A DNA stretch of 64,000 nucleotides from Pythium myriotylum (lineage: Eukaryota; Oomycota; Peronosporomycetes; Pythiales; Pythiaceae), in contig JALJCQ010000015.1 in NCBI GenBank assembly GCA_023091665.1, positions 3,162,001 through 3,226,000 of the forward strand. The letters are read 5' to 3'. Position 1 is the stretch's first letter. Each line of letters begins with the position of its first letter. Shown in pieces: positions 1 through 10,571 of the stretch. The translations under genes and the position numbers were made by a program. Under the pieces are notes generated by a model, which saw nothing but the letters and a program-made list of their open reading frames with translations, did no database searches and was not told the origin of the DNA.

Positions 1-185
1 TCATCCAGCAACTGGTCGATTAGAGGGAGAGGATACCTCATAAGCTTGATCAGTTGATTCACCAGGCGGTAGTCAATGCAAAGTCGGATGTTTTGGCCGT
101 TCTTCTTCATGACGATTACTATCGGGCTCGCCCACGCCGAGTCCGAATACTCGATAATACTGCATTCCAACAGCCTTTCAACAGC
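1..185 (-). pseudogene. Reverse transcriptase N-terminal part, continuing in another frame and off the window
   Basis: In the minus-strand frame next to the preceding Pol frame, this stretch encodes an RT start with SDSAWASPIVIVMKKNG followed by LCIDYRLVNQ. It matches the conserved opening of gypsy-type reverse transcriptase (S-P-W-x-S-P-I-V-x-V-x-K-K-x-G ... C-x-D-Y-R-x-L-N). It has no start of its own and depends on the upstream frame. The catalytic YxDD box is not in the window. Confidence 0.8.
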
Positions 186-2353
186 TCGTAAACCTTTGGG
201 AGCAAGTGAGACTTAATCGGTCGTGGTCGTTGCGCAATCGGCTTCACGCCATCCGGGACTTCGATGTCGCATATCACTCCTCGGGCCGGTGGAGGTAGCG
301 CATTGCCAGAGCTCATGAACGCCGGCTGATGCTTACGCAATATGTTGCGGAGCTTGTCGAGTTCCTCTAACGTGTTTTCGTCGGGTTCGCCGGCATTCGC
401 GTCGTCCATATTCGCCGGCGGAGGCTCTTTGTCGAAATCTGGCAACATCGCTAGTTGGTCCCGTAGCGCATGGAGGGACAACGAATCAGCACCTTCGTGA
501 TAAAATACAGAAGCTTCTTCCTCGGCGGGCTGCTCCTCCGACCCAGCCCCGTTAACTTCGGCCTCAGCTACTGCCTTGAACACAGACGCTAGGCGCGTGG
601 GTGGCTCGAAGGCCGGTCCTGGATCACTTGGTATTAACGTTGACCGGATGTCCGCACTCCTCTCCGGACTCCGCTGCAGGGCGAGGGTACTCGCGAGCAC
701 AGGTTGGCTCGCGTCCATAATCACGAGCCTCATGACTACTTCGCATGTCGCGCTCGACCGTAACGCTGTGTGGCTCTCGAGAACTTTGTCGCTGTTCGAA
801 CCTCTCGCTTCCGTCGAGGCAGCTACGAGTGCCTCTCCTTCCCGCAGATGCAGACCGTGCGAGCGTGCGAGAGCCGGGGGCATGCGAGTTGAGTTCACCT
901 CGCGCATCATTCCGGTAGAACTTGGGGAAAATCCGGCCTTGGAGGCGAATGGACTCGGTGCCTCGGGGGTCCCGAGACCGACACTCCGCACATCTTCGTG
1001 AGCTGCCGAGCGAGATACATCTCCAGCGCATGCCTGCTCTGGGGGTCCCTGCGACACCGAAACACGAGCAGAACTGGGGTCGGGGAGGGTGCGAGGATGC
1101 CTGCTCACTTCGATAGCTGGCTCGGGTATTCCGCCGCTTCCGCGTTTTAGTATCTTCTTAGGCGTCGGGTATGCTGGCGCGGAGACCGCGGGGGGAAGAC
1201 TCTGGTTGAATACGTAATCTGCTCGGTCTTGGCGACGCGCCATAAGGCGGGATTGTGAGCTCTCGTAGATAAGAGTCTGCCATTCTGCATACTTGGGAGA
1301 CCCAGCACGTACGCATAGCTCTCCATCTGGCAAATGACCAACCTCGACCAAATATGCGACTGGCGTACTGCCCGGCAGCTGCAGGGGTTGACCTGAGACA
1401 TTCACCACACGGATCGCATCCGGACGCCCCCGATCGTCATATAACAACATTGGGAGCCAGGCGCGGCCGCGCCTCAACCAAACCACCAGCTCGGGATCCA
1501 ATCTCCCGTACACAATGGGCACAGTTACACCTCGACCTGGAGCGATATATAAGTCACCTTGTGTAGAGACTGGCGTGCGTTTGGGGAGCTTGGGCCTCGC
1601 ACCTCGACTAACGAGTGGGACACTCTCTTCGTCAGGGAGCCGGACTACACCTTCATTCGCGCTCAATCGCACCCCAGCTGCCACCATAAAGTCGAACCCT
1701 AACAGACACTGAATCCCTTCGCCGATATTGCCGCACCAAATGTCCATGAAGTAGACAACACTCATTCCTAGCGTTATCTTAACGCTGGCCCTTGCAGTCA
1801 CGTACGTCACCACGCCACCAATTCCTTTCACTTTCAGTCTTTCGTTGAACGTCAGCTTGAGACCGAGAGTCCGAGCCACATCCAGGCTCAGAATGCTGGT
1901 GTCGGAGCCGGAGTCCAGCAGAATGGTAACTCGGCGGTCGCACACCGCCCCTCCGACTAACGCTATACCGGTCTCTCGCATTGTTCTTGCATGCTCCGAC
2001 CACCACCCCCGGCGTTCGCCGGGCTGACGTCGGAAAGATATCCGGCGATTTGGATCGAACCCGTCTGACTTCACAACAAATGAACGCGCTTCACTGTGAT
2101 GTTGTAAAGTGATTGATTCTTTATCAATGCTGACCTCTTCGCCCTCGTCAGCACCGATAAACGCATAAACATGCATGACGAGAGCTGACTTGTCGGGTTG
2201 ACTAGCCAAATCTCTACTTGGGGATTCTCGCTCGTCGCGTACCGGTTCCCTGAATTCCGGCGAGCGGCCTAGTTTGACGCCTCGGTGAAATACTGCGTGA
2301 CGCCTGATGGCAATCCGACACCTGACTCTTCTCGACCAGGGGTCTGGTACCAA
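119..2353 (-). pseudogene. pol: Retrotransposon Pol: retropepsin and start of reverse transcriptase, frame-broken
   Basis: This frame overlaps the end of gag by 85 nt in the -1 frame, suggesting expression by -1 frameshifting, as in many retroelements. Residues 147-155 read DSGSDTSIL, the active-site signature of a retropepsin, and LLGFDF about 80 residues later fits the second half of the fold. A long disordered linker follows. Near the end, a Pro/Arg-rich stretch ending KPIAQRPRPI matches the segment just before gypsy reverse transcriptase. The frame then turns to nonsense after YELL and stops at 119, whereas another frame of 1-185 continues the domain. One missing base near 180-187 explains this. 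It could be a real mutation or an assembly error; no restored protein is given. Confidence 0.8.
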
Positions 2354-5300
2354 GTCTTGAGCTCATCGAGCATGCGCACAACTGGGCAATCCTCGCTCTT
2401 GACATGAAATTGCGAACACGCTGGACACTTCTTACCGCAACTCTCAGACGAATGTGAGCCGGAACACCATTGGCACGTGGGTCTTGCCACTTGCTGGCGC
2501 ATCGGGCAATCTGAGGCCAGGTGTCCGTACTGCTGGCAATTGAAGCACGGGCCTCGAACCTGGCCATTTGGTCCGCTCGCTTCTGCGTGTAGAGTCGAGG
2601 TAGGAACCGCACTCGAACTTTTAAGCGTAGAAGCCGGGGCTAATGCTGGAACTGGCGCCTGGTACTGCGCAGGCACATGAGCTACCGCCTGTCCCGGCGA
2701 AATTGCACGGAAGGGCGGGCGCGGTCTCGCACCACCATGCGGGCTCGCGTTGGGCCATCGGGTCGGACTCGCGTGAGAGCGTCCGTAGCTTGGCGTTGGC
2801 GTCCCGGCGACGCGGTAGGCAACTGCATCTTCTTCGTCGGAGATACTCTCTTTATCATGATCCAGTCGGAACCGCACCGCCCGTTCGTCTTCGGAGTCGC
2901 GTCGCAGAGACCCGTTATCCCGCACATACTCGTTCCCAGTGTAATCATCCTGATAGGCCCAGTAGGTCGACGCCGAACGGCTGCGTGACGAACTCTTCTC
3001 GCGATCACGACGGTCACGCTCGTATTCTCTGTCACGTTCCCGGCTTTGGCTACGCTCGTTAGTGCGAGCATCCGGGCGGCCATCCGATCGGTCTGCGCCG
3101 GTGCGCTGCTCGTGGAGTCGAAGCATTTTATCGAGATCTTTAACGGAGCGAACCGAAACATCAGACAACTTGGCCCTGACGACCGGATCGCGCAGACCCC
3201 GATGAAACCGGTTAAGGTGATTCTCCACGGCTCGTGGCGTCTTCAGATCGAGGTCCGCTTGCTCAGCGAGTGAATTCAAGCGCCACAGAAAGTGGCGAGC
3301 CGACTCATGCCTTCCTTGACTCAGCGCACTATACCTCTCCAGCGGGGACTCCACGTCTTCGAGATACTCCTCCCGAATAGCCGCCTCAAGTGTAGCCCAC
3401 TTCTTCGCTCGCGAACCCAACTGCCGGACAAAAGTGAGAATAGGCTTTCGCACATACCGATAGATGTTCTGGCACATTTCCTCATCAGTCCACATGGCAG
3501 TCCGCGCCATGTACTTGTAGTCGGCCATGAACTGTTTGCGGTCTTCGAGAGATTCTTCACCGGTGAGTGGGTCTAAGTATCCCGCAGGCACGAACGGTCT
3601 CGGATAAACAACAACTGGCGACCGAGCTGCGTCGGGCGGTGGCTGAACGGGTTGCGTGCGACCACCAGCTTGCTGCCCCTGCACTAGGCCGGAGACACTT
3701 GCCGACGGACGACCGGCAGCTGAATAGGGATGCTGGGGGCCACTCGTCGACACATCTTGGCTAAAGTGCGGAAGAGTCGGGGTTCTTCGATCAGGCCGTG
3801 GATGTGCAATTGAAGGCCCTGGCGGGATAACACGTGAATAACCCGAGCCATAGAGCGGCGCATCAGGCATAGGGTCGTCAAAAGCTGGAGGGCGAGGCTG
3901 ACTCGGGGGCAGCACTGGGCGGACCGTGAACTCAGGCTCACCGCGTCGCGCACCTAGTCCGACTTCGCGGAAGAATCGCCTTTCCATGACCGAGTTCACT
4001 AGCTGATCTTCTTGTCGAGCGGGCCGGAGACTGCTCTCTTCGTCATCTGACGTGGTTGCACCGACCGAGGCTGCACTCAACACTTCAGCCGATGAGCTAA
4101 TAAGGGACGCTGGGCGGCGCATTGCGTAGGGATCGACCGGGTGGCGAGTCGCGGGCCGGTGCGAAGCCATCGTTTGACGGATGTCGGCTTGATACTTCAG
4201 GTGTCTGGCCCGCTGCGCGTCTAGATCCTGAAGCCAATCCACGACGTTCTGGACGGCTTGCAATACTCTGGCGACCTCGCCATAGGGTTTTGGCGTTGAC
4301 CACGCGTCATAGGGTTCTTCGAACTTTTCAACCGCCGGGACGACATTCTTCACAGAAAATCCGGCGTTATATAGCGCGGTCTGGACCAGCGCTACCAACT
4401 CGCTGCGCTTAAGGAGAGATCGGTCCACCGTGAAACATAGCGACTCGTATTTCACCGGACCACCCACGCGTATCGGGTCGAGCACACTCAAATACAACTC
4501 TTCTTCCCGGAAGGTCTTCAGCAGTAGCGCTTGGAATCGCATGTGTTGCTCATCCGACGGATGCGGTAACTGGCTGGTCGGTGGAGTAACCCGGCTTTCG
4601 GCTTGACACCACCGCCTCCAACAGCCTCGCACGTATCTCGCCTCTTCTGGACTCAGCCCAACGATGACGTCGCTGCCTCCTGAGGAGGCGTCAAGGCCTG
4701 GGATGTTGAGCTCGGCGGCGTCGGGAGCTGAAGTTCGGCTTGGGGAAACTGGATTCACCCTCGCGGCGACTTTCTTGTCTTTACCCGCCCGGTCCGTTTT
4801 CTTGTCGACTCGCTGCTCTGCCCGCGGAGAGGTTTGATTACGTCGACTACCTTCTCGCTTCGCCGGCGCGCTCTTGTTCTTGGGCTTCGGCTTGACCTCT
4901 TTCGCCTTGGGTTCCTTCTCGCGACCTCGAGCGCCGGCTTCTCGCGCGACGTGCGCTCCGTGCCGCTCCGGCGGGTGCTCATAGCGCGGATCGTGAGGCA
5001 CAAAGTTCCTTCCGACGTTGTAATGCTGGTAATCCGGGAGCAAATAATGAGGGCTATACCGGGGGTCGAATGGAGGCGCCGGATAACGCGGCAACCACCC
5101 CGGGGGCGCTCGCACATACTGGTAGTAATTGTCGCGGGGGCTGTCATACCTCCAACCGTGGCGCGACTCGCGAGCCGGTAACTGACCATCTTCGTGCGGA
5201 TACACGTTTTCTTGATCGTGCAGGTGATGATCGTCCGGCGCATCTGCACCCGCAGGCTCTCGGGCCTTCGGATCCGGCTCAGCGACCTTCTTGGCCTTTC

Positions 5301-5664
5301 CTTGCTTCTGCTGACCACCCTTCTTTCCGCCTTTGCCGGTTTTCTTCGTCGCGCCTGCCGATTCCAGTTGGCTGGTGACGTGCATCACGGCGGCCTTGTC
5401 GGTTGTGGAGCTGGTCTTGGGGTCGCTGAAATATTCTTCACCATCTTCAGTCTTCACTTCATCTTCAAAGTCGTCTGGGAGACCCAGACGGCTGGCGCCA
5501 ACCACAGATTGGCGCCGCATGCCAGCTTCTTGGCGCTGGTGGGCCATGACTCCGGTTTTCGACCCGGAGTCGGGTTCCTGTTGCTTGTCAACGTCCTTGG
5601 GGGCTTCTGCCTGCATCATGTCAGAACCGCTCGATGTGGAAGTAGATACTCTGACTCCTGGCAT
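2269..5664 (-). CDS. gag: Retrotransposon Gag polyprotein with CCHC zinc knuckle
   Basis: About 1130 residues from the ATG whose complement is at 5662-5664; the open frame extends to 5712 only through a TTG. The first half is low-complexity, Lys/Arg/Pro-rich. A retrotransposon Gag (capsid-like) helical region follows, with the stretch WATLEAAIREEYLE and the SLAEQADLDLKTPRA region. Near residue 1040 is a canonical zinc knuckle, CFNCQQYGHLASDC (C-x2-C-x4-H-x4-C), followed by a second Cys-rich cluster with several C-x2-C pairs. This is the structural, RNA-binding protein of the element. It is unusually long for a gypsy Gag, mainly because of the charged N-terminal half. The frame is fully open, so this part of the element may be recent. 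Confidence 0.85.
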   Translation of the reverse strand: MPGVRVSTSTSSGSDMMQAEAPKDVDKQQEPDSGSKTGVMAHQRQEAGMRRQSVVGASRLGLPDDFEDEVKTEDGEEYFSDPKTSSTTDKAAVMHVTSQLESAGATKKTGKGGKKGGQQKQGKAKKVAEPDPKAREPAGADAPDDHHLHDQENVYPHEDGQLPARESRHGWRYDSPRDNYYQYVRAPPGWLPRYPAPPFDPRYSPHYLLPDYQHYNVGRNFVPHDPRYEHPPERHGAHVAREAGARGREKEPKAKEVKPKPKNKSAPAKREGSRRNQTSPRAEQRVDKKTDRAGKDKKVAARVNPVSPSRTSAPDAAELNIPGLDASSGGSDVIVGLSPEEARYVRGCWRRWCQAESRVTPPTSQLPHPSDEQHMRFQALLLKTFREEELYLSVLDPIRVGGPVKYESLCFTVDRSLLKRSELVALVQTALYNAGFSVKNVVPAVEKFEEPYDAWSTPKPYGEVARVLQAVQNVVDWLQDLDAQRARHLKYQADIRQTMASHRPATRHPVDPYAMRRPASLISSSAEVLSAASVGATTSDDEESSLRPARQEDQLVNSVMERRFFREVGLGARRGEPEFTVRPVLPPSQPRPPAFDDPMPDAPLYGSGYSRVIPPGPSIAHPRPDRRTPTLPHFSQDVSTSGPQHPYSAAGRPSASVSGLVQGQQAGGRTQPVQPPPDAARSPVVVYPRPFVPAGYLDPLTGEESLEDRKQFMADYKYMARTAMWTDEEMCQNIYRYVRKPILTFVRQLGSRAKKWATLEAAIREEYLEDVESPLERYSALSQGRHESARHFLWRLNSLAEQADLDLKTPRAVENHLNRFHRGLRDPVVRAKLSDVSVRSVKDLDKMLRLHEQRTGADRSDGRPDARTNERSQSRERDREYERDRRDREKSSSRSRSASTYWAYQDDYTGNEYVRDNGSLRRDSEDERAVRFRLDHDKESISDEEDAVAYRVAGTPTPSYGRSHASPTRWPNASPHGGARPRPPFRAISPGQAVAHVPAQYQAPVPALAPASTLKSSSAVPTSTLHAEASGPNGQVRGPCFNCQQYGHLASDCPMRQQVARPTCQWCSGSHSSESCGKKCPACSQFHVKSEDCPVVRMLDELKTWYQTPGREESGVGLPSGVTQYFTEASN

Positions 5665-5712
5665 ACGCACCAGTTGTGATGAAGTGGGTTCAAAAGCCTG
5701 CGTATGTAGCAA

Positions 5713-8262
5713 GCTAGCGACCTTTCTAATCCACTCTCGCTAGACTCCGACGAAGGGGTAGCGTCGGGTCTAGCACTCAGACAGTAATAAATCGGCTTCA
5801 AGCTTTCGCTAGCTTTCCGCCCTCACGCTGTGTACCCTTTCGCAGCTCTTTGGAAGCCAGTGAATAAGAGCCACTTCGATCGGTCCAGAAGCGATCACAA
5901 GAAGACCAACAAGCACAGGGAAATCGGGGGTGAATATATTATATGAGTTAGAGAGCCTCGCTCAACCAACTATCAATATACTCGCAACTTCTCTCACACT
6001 CTCTCCTTCCTTAATATGAAATGCTCCGGCTTCCCGCCAGAGCAACTACTACACACACTAATATGGAGTGTCTTTGGGGCCTTGGAGTTCACCAAGTCCC
6101 TTTAGACAAAGTCTCGGGAGTTTTGCTACGAACTCACACAATCAAGCACTCAACATACCAATGCACACCCGAGCCAGAGCCAAATCCACTACGCGCAGGC
6201 CTAACACGAGCAAGCGTACCTTGCTGGGTCTGGGATGCCGAAGAGGGTCCGGTTTCTTGGCTTGGAGGGCGAGCGACTTGAGCACTTGACCGCAGAATCC
6301 AAAGTCTATTATTGAAGGACAGGAGGCAAGTCGCCCCTCGTACTTAACCGGGTTCTAGACTGGCTAGACTGACTACCTTGCGAATGACCCGCGATAGTGA
6401 CATGGGTAATGTCACAAGGTTCGGGTCACTGTGACACGTCACTAAGTCCGAAAGCCGGACCTGGCGCCGAGAATCCGGACCGGTTCAAGTGAACCGGACC
6501 GGTCCGGCATATCAATCCGGACCGAGACTAATCTCTTCAATCAACTACCTGAAGCTGCCTAAGTCGCTCGGCGGCGCCTCGCATGCTCACCGTCGCCCAC
6601 GGCGCCGGGTCGCTTCATCACAGTGTAAGATGTGCTCAAGAAGGCAGCTCGATCGGCCGGCGTCCCAACGTCAAACTACGCTACTTACTCGATCTGAATC
6701 GGCGGAGCGACGGCGCTACTCAACTGCCGAGCCGACAGTCTGTCATCAAACTGCTTGGAAGGTGGATGTCACGGTGCTATGAAGACTACCCGGTGCAATC
6801 GACAGCAGCCACTATCGACATGTCATGACGGATGGTGTGAGTATCCTCCTCCTCGCCCGTCGCATCCGCAGGAACCATTCATACGTGGGGTCGTTCACCA
6901 CGCGCACGATGGGCAAGGCCTCAATACATCATCCTGCCCCTGACGAGCATCGAGAGCAAGTGGAAAAGCAGAGCATCCAGTTTGGATGCTGCGGTTTCCG
7001 GACGTGGCAAGATGCCGAGGAAGCTCGCTGTATAATTAGAATATTCGCCAGAGTAGAAGAGGATCATCCTCAGTCCGCAATTTGCACGCTAACACCGCCT
7101 CACCACGCCCACAATGGGCAAGGCCTCAATACATCATCCTGCCCCTGATGAGCATCGAGATCAAGTGGAAACTTCGAGCCGCTGCTGCAGAACCATTCTC
7201 CGCCGAAGAGCGCAATGCAATCTCGACTTTCCTACCTGCGGCAGGAAAGGCGCCGCCTACGCATGGAAAATAGGTCAACGACTGGTATCAACGCGACTAT
7301 GCCCTTGTCTACGACAAATTAAAAGCGATTCGTACGATCCAGCGCACAAGATCAGGCCGGCTCAATCTCGCAAGTCTTCTTCTTCACACGCCGATTTTTT
7401 AAGCGGACCTTTTGCTCCACTCTTCGGGTCGGTCGCTCACGCCAAGCGGACCTTCCAGGGCTTGGGGCCAAACACGCCACGGTGGACTCGCTACTCGAGA
7501 TTCGTTGGATGAGCTTCCACCAAGCTCGAGTTTCGGCTCCGGGGTGCCACATTCCCGTACGAAGCTGCACATAGCTTCCGTGTGCTGTGTGACACGCTGG
7601 TTGTATGATATCCTGATCTTCTGATGCCGCATGACCCGGCCACTCATTTATCAGAGCGAACCAAGTCGAAGAACATTTGGCACTCACGTGAGGACGAGAC
7701 TGGACTTCGCCTGATCAGAGACACAGACGAACATGATATACAAGTTCTAGGGGTCGGGACCACCCTGCGCCATGCAGAGACACTTGCCCGACAGGCGGCT
7801 GGTCGGCCACGCCTCCAGTTCGCCCCTCACCCGAGACTCTCGCCGGTCCTCCCGCTGTGGAGCTCCGCGACACGGACGTCGAAGCCGACTCTACGCCGAG
7901 AAGCGACAGCATCCAGAGTAGATCGCGAGCTTGACGCAAGGAGCGACATCGCCCACGAGGCTTCTCCAGAATTTGCGTCCGCCCTGGACAGCGTCTCGTG
8001 GTCTGAGGTTCATCTTCTCGACCACAGTTCCAGTTGTCAGCGCCGCACGTTTTCCCAAGTTGAAGGACAAAGGCTCCCCAGATGGGATCATACACTGAAC
8101 CGACGCGGCTGTCGTCACTGCCCCGACTCAGGCGCGGCAGGGGGCTTCGTCAGTACAGACTCGCCTGCCTACTATACAGATCTCGCATGGGAATTACAAG
8201 GTCTCTTCCAGCGACCTACACCTCCTAGGCCGCCAGTTTAGACTAGCGCATGCAACCACCTA
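5713..8262. other. Non-coding stretch: probable LTR/leader of the gypsy element, then decayed repeats
   Basis: No credible gene. 5713-6400 is the likely place of the leader and LTR of the adjacent element, including an AT-rich patch near 5930-5950. 6894-6966 and 7099-7171 are two copies of one unit of about 73 bp (both contain GGGCAAGGCCTCAATACATC). Short gene-like peptides appear around 6580-6830 and 7140-7270 but are stop-ridden. I read this as nested transposon debris. Confidence 0.5.
6894..7171. repeat. Two spaced direct copies of a ~73-bp unit
   Basis: 6894-6966 and 7099-7171 match with only a few substitutions. Both run from a CACCACGC start through GGGCAAGGCCTCAATACATC to AAGTGGAAA. 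They are separated by 132 nt of unlike sequence. Confidence 0.8.
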
Positions 8263-8520
8263 CTACTCTTTGACGGCGGATCCCGGGGCAATCCAGGCCC
8301 CGGAGGTGCAGGTGCTGTCATCGTTCGCATCAACCCACTCGATGGGGATGCCGAGATTTTCTGGAGTGCGGCCATGAGCCATGCATCACGAAGCACTACC
8401 AACAATCAAGCAGAGTACGAAGGCCTTCTTGTTGGGTTGGGAGCTGCGACATCACTGAAGCTCAAGCGGGTCGAAGTCGTTGGTGGCAGTGCACTCATCA
8501 TTCGCCAACTACAGGATTAA
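8263..8520 (+). pseudogene. RNase H domain fragment of a retroelement
   Basis: The frame 8263-8520 encodes about 85 residues with the RNase HI opening FDGGSRGNPGPGGAGAV, then STTNNQAEYEGLLVGL. These are the first and second catalytic blocks of RNase H (D in FDGG; E in NNQAEYEGL). The third block, usually G-D-S, reads VVGGSALIIRQLQ, so the catalytic Asp is replaced by Gly. A stop follows at once. There is no start codon and the preceding frame is closed by a stop at 8239. It is a dead piece of a pol gene on the opposite strand to the gypsy element at 1-5.9 kb. Confidence 0.75.
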
Positions 8521-8544
8521 CGACCTCCTCGAAACAAAATCCTG

Positions 8545-9060
8545 CGTAACCTCTACACGCGCGCGCGGCGACTGGCGGACCAACTTTGCATTCGTCGCTG
8601 GACTCACCACGTCCGCACGCACAACAAGATGGCTGATCTACTCACCAATCTTGCGATGGACTCGCGCTCTAGCTCGTAAGTCCTTCACCCAACCACCCGG
8701 GGCGGTCACTCTGATCTCTCGGTGATGCTATACAACGACCTACTTCCGTGGCTCACGGCTTCCACCGCGAGTAGCGTTGAGCGTTAAAACAGTCGAAACC
8801 CAGCGGAGCTATTAGGATTCATTAGTTGAACTCAATAGACTTTATCATCTCCGAACCTACAACAAAACGGCTGACGCAGCAGCAAACGTCGCCATGGACC
8901 ATCAGATCAGTATAGCCCAGGTGAAGCCATTGACGAGACCTGAACTCGCTCACCTTCCAACGCTTCTTTCCGGAGACATCGCCACTGGTGCGAACCGCGA
9001 CCCCACGGCCAACTGGAAGACTCTTCGAAACTTACAGGCAGCCCTCGCTCACTGAACTTC
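8545..9060 (+). pseudogene. Two tandem remnants of the RNase H C-terminal motif
   Basis: Two out-of-frame pieces both encode the end of a retroelement RNase H: near 8600-8665 the reading HHVRTHNKMADLLTNLAMD, and near 8850-8900 the reading LRTYNKTADAAANVAMD. Both fit the R-x-x-N-x-x-A-D-x-x-A-N-x-A-M-D signature containing the last catalytic Asp. The presence of two copies about 250 nt apart implies a small duplication or two overlapping insertions. Confidence 0.6.
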
Positions 9061-9344
9061 TTATGTGAGGGCGCAGCATTTCGCTTGGAAGTCAGACACT
9101 CATCGAAGTAGGAGTGTAGGCCGCTTCGAGAGCTTCTCCCTCTCAAGTGACCGAAGATGATGATAGGGCTGCGTGTAGCCTGTGTGACCCGACTTATTTC
9201 GCTGAACCATGCTAACGCTATCGTGAAACTCAGTGGGAACAGTGAGGTATTTGATTTTATACGGACACAAGCCAGGATCCAGCAGCCTCAACGGTTCATT
9301 GAGTGCTGACCCTGGATAATAGTAGTCACGACCTCGGTTGCAAC

Positions 9345-10484
9345 TTAGACGGAAGTCGCGAGGCCAACGCGCGCACCCGTCGCCGACGTGCCGTAGTCGA
9401 ACACGACGTAGTACTTGCGCATGAACACATCACCCAAGATCCAGAAGTCCCCACCCGAGTTCGCGAATCCGAGGTAGCACGAGCCATCACCACCGTCGAT
9501 CGTGTAGTCCGACTTCTGGATCGTGTACGACTTGCCGCCAAGCGTGAACGAGATGGCCGGACCCGTACTCGAGCAGCTGATCTTGTAAAGTTGGTACGCG
9601 CTGACATAGGTGCCGCCGACAGCGCGGCCGATCGCCGAGAACTGCGACTGAGGAGCCGCAATGAGTGAGGTGCCCGAGTCCACGATGGCCGGGACGGTCG
9701 TCGACACGATGCTCGACGTGCCGACCTTGACGCCGCCAAGGGCGACCTGCCAGTAACCACGCTCGGTGACAGGGATGTAGCTCACGGCACCCGTGAAGCG
9801 AGCCGTGTTCACACCGCCAAACGTGATCTCACCGACGTCGCCCGAGCCGAGGTAGAACGAGAACTGCGGCTTGTCCAGCGTGCCAGCATTGACGAGCTTC
9901 TCAAGCGGGCCGGGGATACCGTTCTCGGCGATCGTGTCGAAGCCCAAACCGAAGATACCGTCAAACTGGCCATCCGAGTAGGTGGTACCGAGGCCGCTGG
10001 TATCTGTCACCTCCGCAAACTTCTGGTTAGCGACCGTGAGTCCGCCGAAGCTAATCTTGTCCTGCGAGATGAAGCCCGAGACAGGACCACTGCCGTATGT
10101 GATCGAAAACGCCGAGCCGTCCTTGACGTACGTAGACGACTGCGAGCTCTTGTAGTAGGCGTGCGAGCCGATCGGCTTGTTCGGGACCCAGATGTTGCTC
10201 GAGCCCGTGTCGAAGACAACCTGGAAGTTCTGCGCCGGCGTGCCGATCGACAGCGTACCGTAGAACTCAGCATCTTGGTAGTCCTGGATCACAATCTTGC
10301 CGGTAATGAGCGGGTTGATGTTCGACGCGGTGCTGTTGGCGCGCTGGGCAGCAGCCGCCTTGATACCGTCGATATAGCTCTTCTTGGCGACCTTCTGCAC
10401 CGGCACACTGACGATGCCAGCCTCAGACGACTGGACGAAGAGCGCGGTGGCGATGACGGCGAGATAGGCGAGTGGATGGAACAT
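9345..10484 (-). CDS. Secreted pepsin-like aspartic protease (family A1), left copy
   Basis: 379 residues. An N-terminal signal peptide (about residues 1-22, ending QSSEAG) is followed by a short propeptide with a Lys-rich segment (VAKKSY) to about residue 60, then a bilobal A1 protease. The active-site aspartates are D92 in FDTGSSNIWVP and D269 in IVDSGTSLIAAP; the flap tyrosine is Y130 in ITYGSGPVSG. Only two cysteines remain in the mature part (C304, C336), so the first disulfide of animal pepsins is absent. Expected role: extracellular or vacuolar protein breakdown at acid pH. There is no transmembrane or GPI-like tail. An oomycete-type initiator lies at 10553-10571. The amino-acid sequence is identical to the copy at 12734-13873. 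Confidence 0.95.
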   Translation of the reverse strand: MFHPLAYLAVIATALFVQSSEAGIVSVPVQKVAKKSYIDGIKAAAAQRANSTASNINPLITGKIVIQDYQDAEFYGTLSIGTPAQNFQVVFDTGSSNIWVPNKPIGSHAYYKSSQSSTYVKDGSAFSITYGSGPVSGFISQDKISFGGLTVANQKFAEVTDTSGLGTTYSDGQFDGIFGLGFDTIAENGIPGPLEKLVNAGTLDKPQFSFYLGSGDVGEITFGGVNTARFTGAVSYIPVTERGYWQVALGGVKVGTSSIVSTTVPAIVDSGTSLIAAPQSQFSAIGRAVGGTYVSAYQLYKISCSSTGPAISFTLGGKSYTIQKSDYTIDGGDGSCYLGFANSGGDFWILGDVFMRKYYVVFDYGTSATGARVGLATSV

Positions 10485-10552
10485 CTTGAGCGTGGAGCTG
10501 GGAGATTTGCTTGGACTGGGAGATTGGAACTCGACTGGGGTCGCTTGCAGGA

Positions 10553-10571
10553 GGCAAATTGCAAAGTGAGC
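10553..10571 (-). promoter_or_regulatory. Oomycete initiator/FPR-like core promoter of left protease
   Basis: The minus strand reads GCTCACTTTGCAATTTGCC, close to the oomycete Inr + flanking promoter region consensus GCTCATTYYNCAWTTT. It lies about 70-90 nt before the ATG, the usual distance. Confidence 0.6.

Larger units (their letters stand above)
1..5950 (-). mobile_element. Ty3/gypsy-type LTR retrotransposon, partial (left end outside window)
   Basis: Minus-strand order is gag, aspartic protease, reverse transcriptase, the order of Ty3/gypsy elements; the rest of pol lies beyond position 1. Gag (2269-5664) and pol (from 2353 downward) overlap by 85 nt in different frames. Reverse-transcriptase reading is broken near 180-187. 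I could not fix LTR ends or a primer-binding site: the 5' LTR should lie right of the gag start, somewhere in 5.7-6.4 kb, but only one copy is in the window, so it cannot be paired. The right boundary is a guess. Confidence 0.85.

Noticed and set aside
5950..6500. Exact LTR ends of the gypsy element
   Set aside because: Only one LTR can lie in the window and no TG..CA pair with target-site duplication could be proved.
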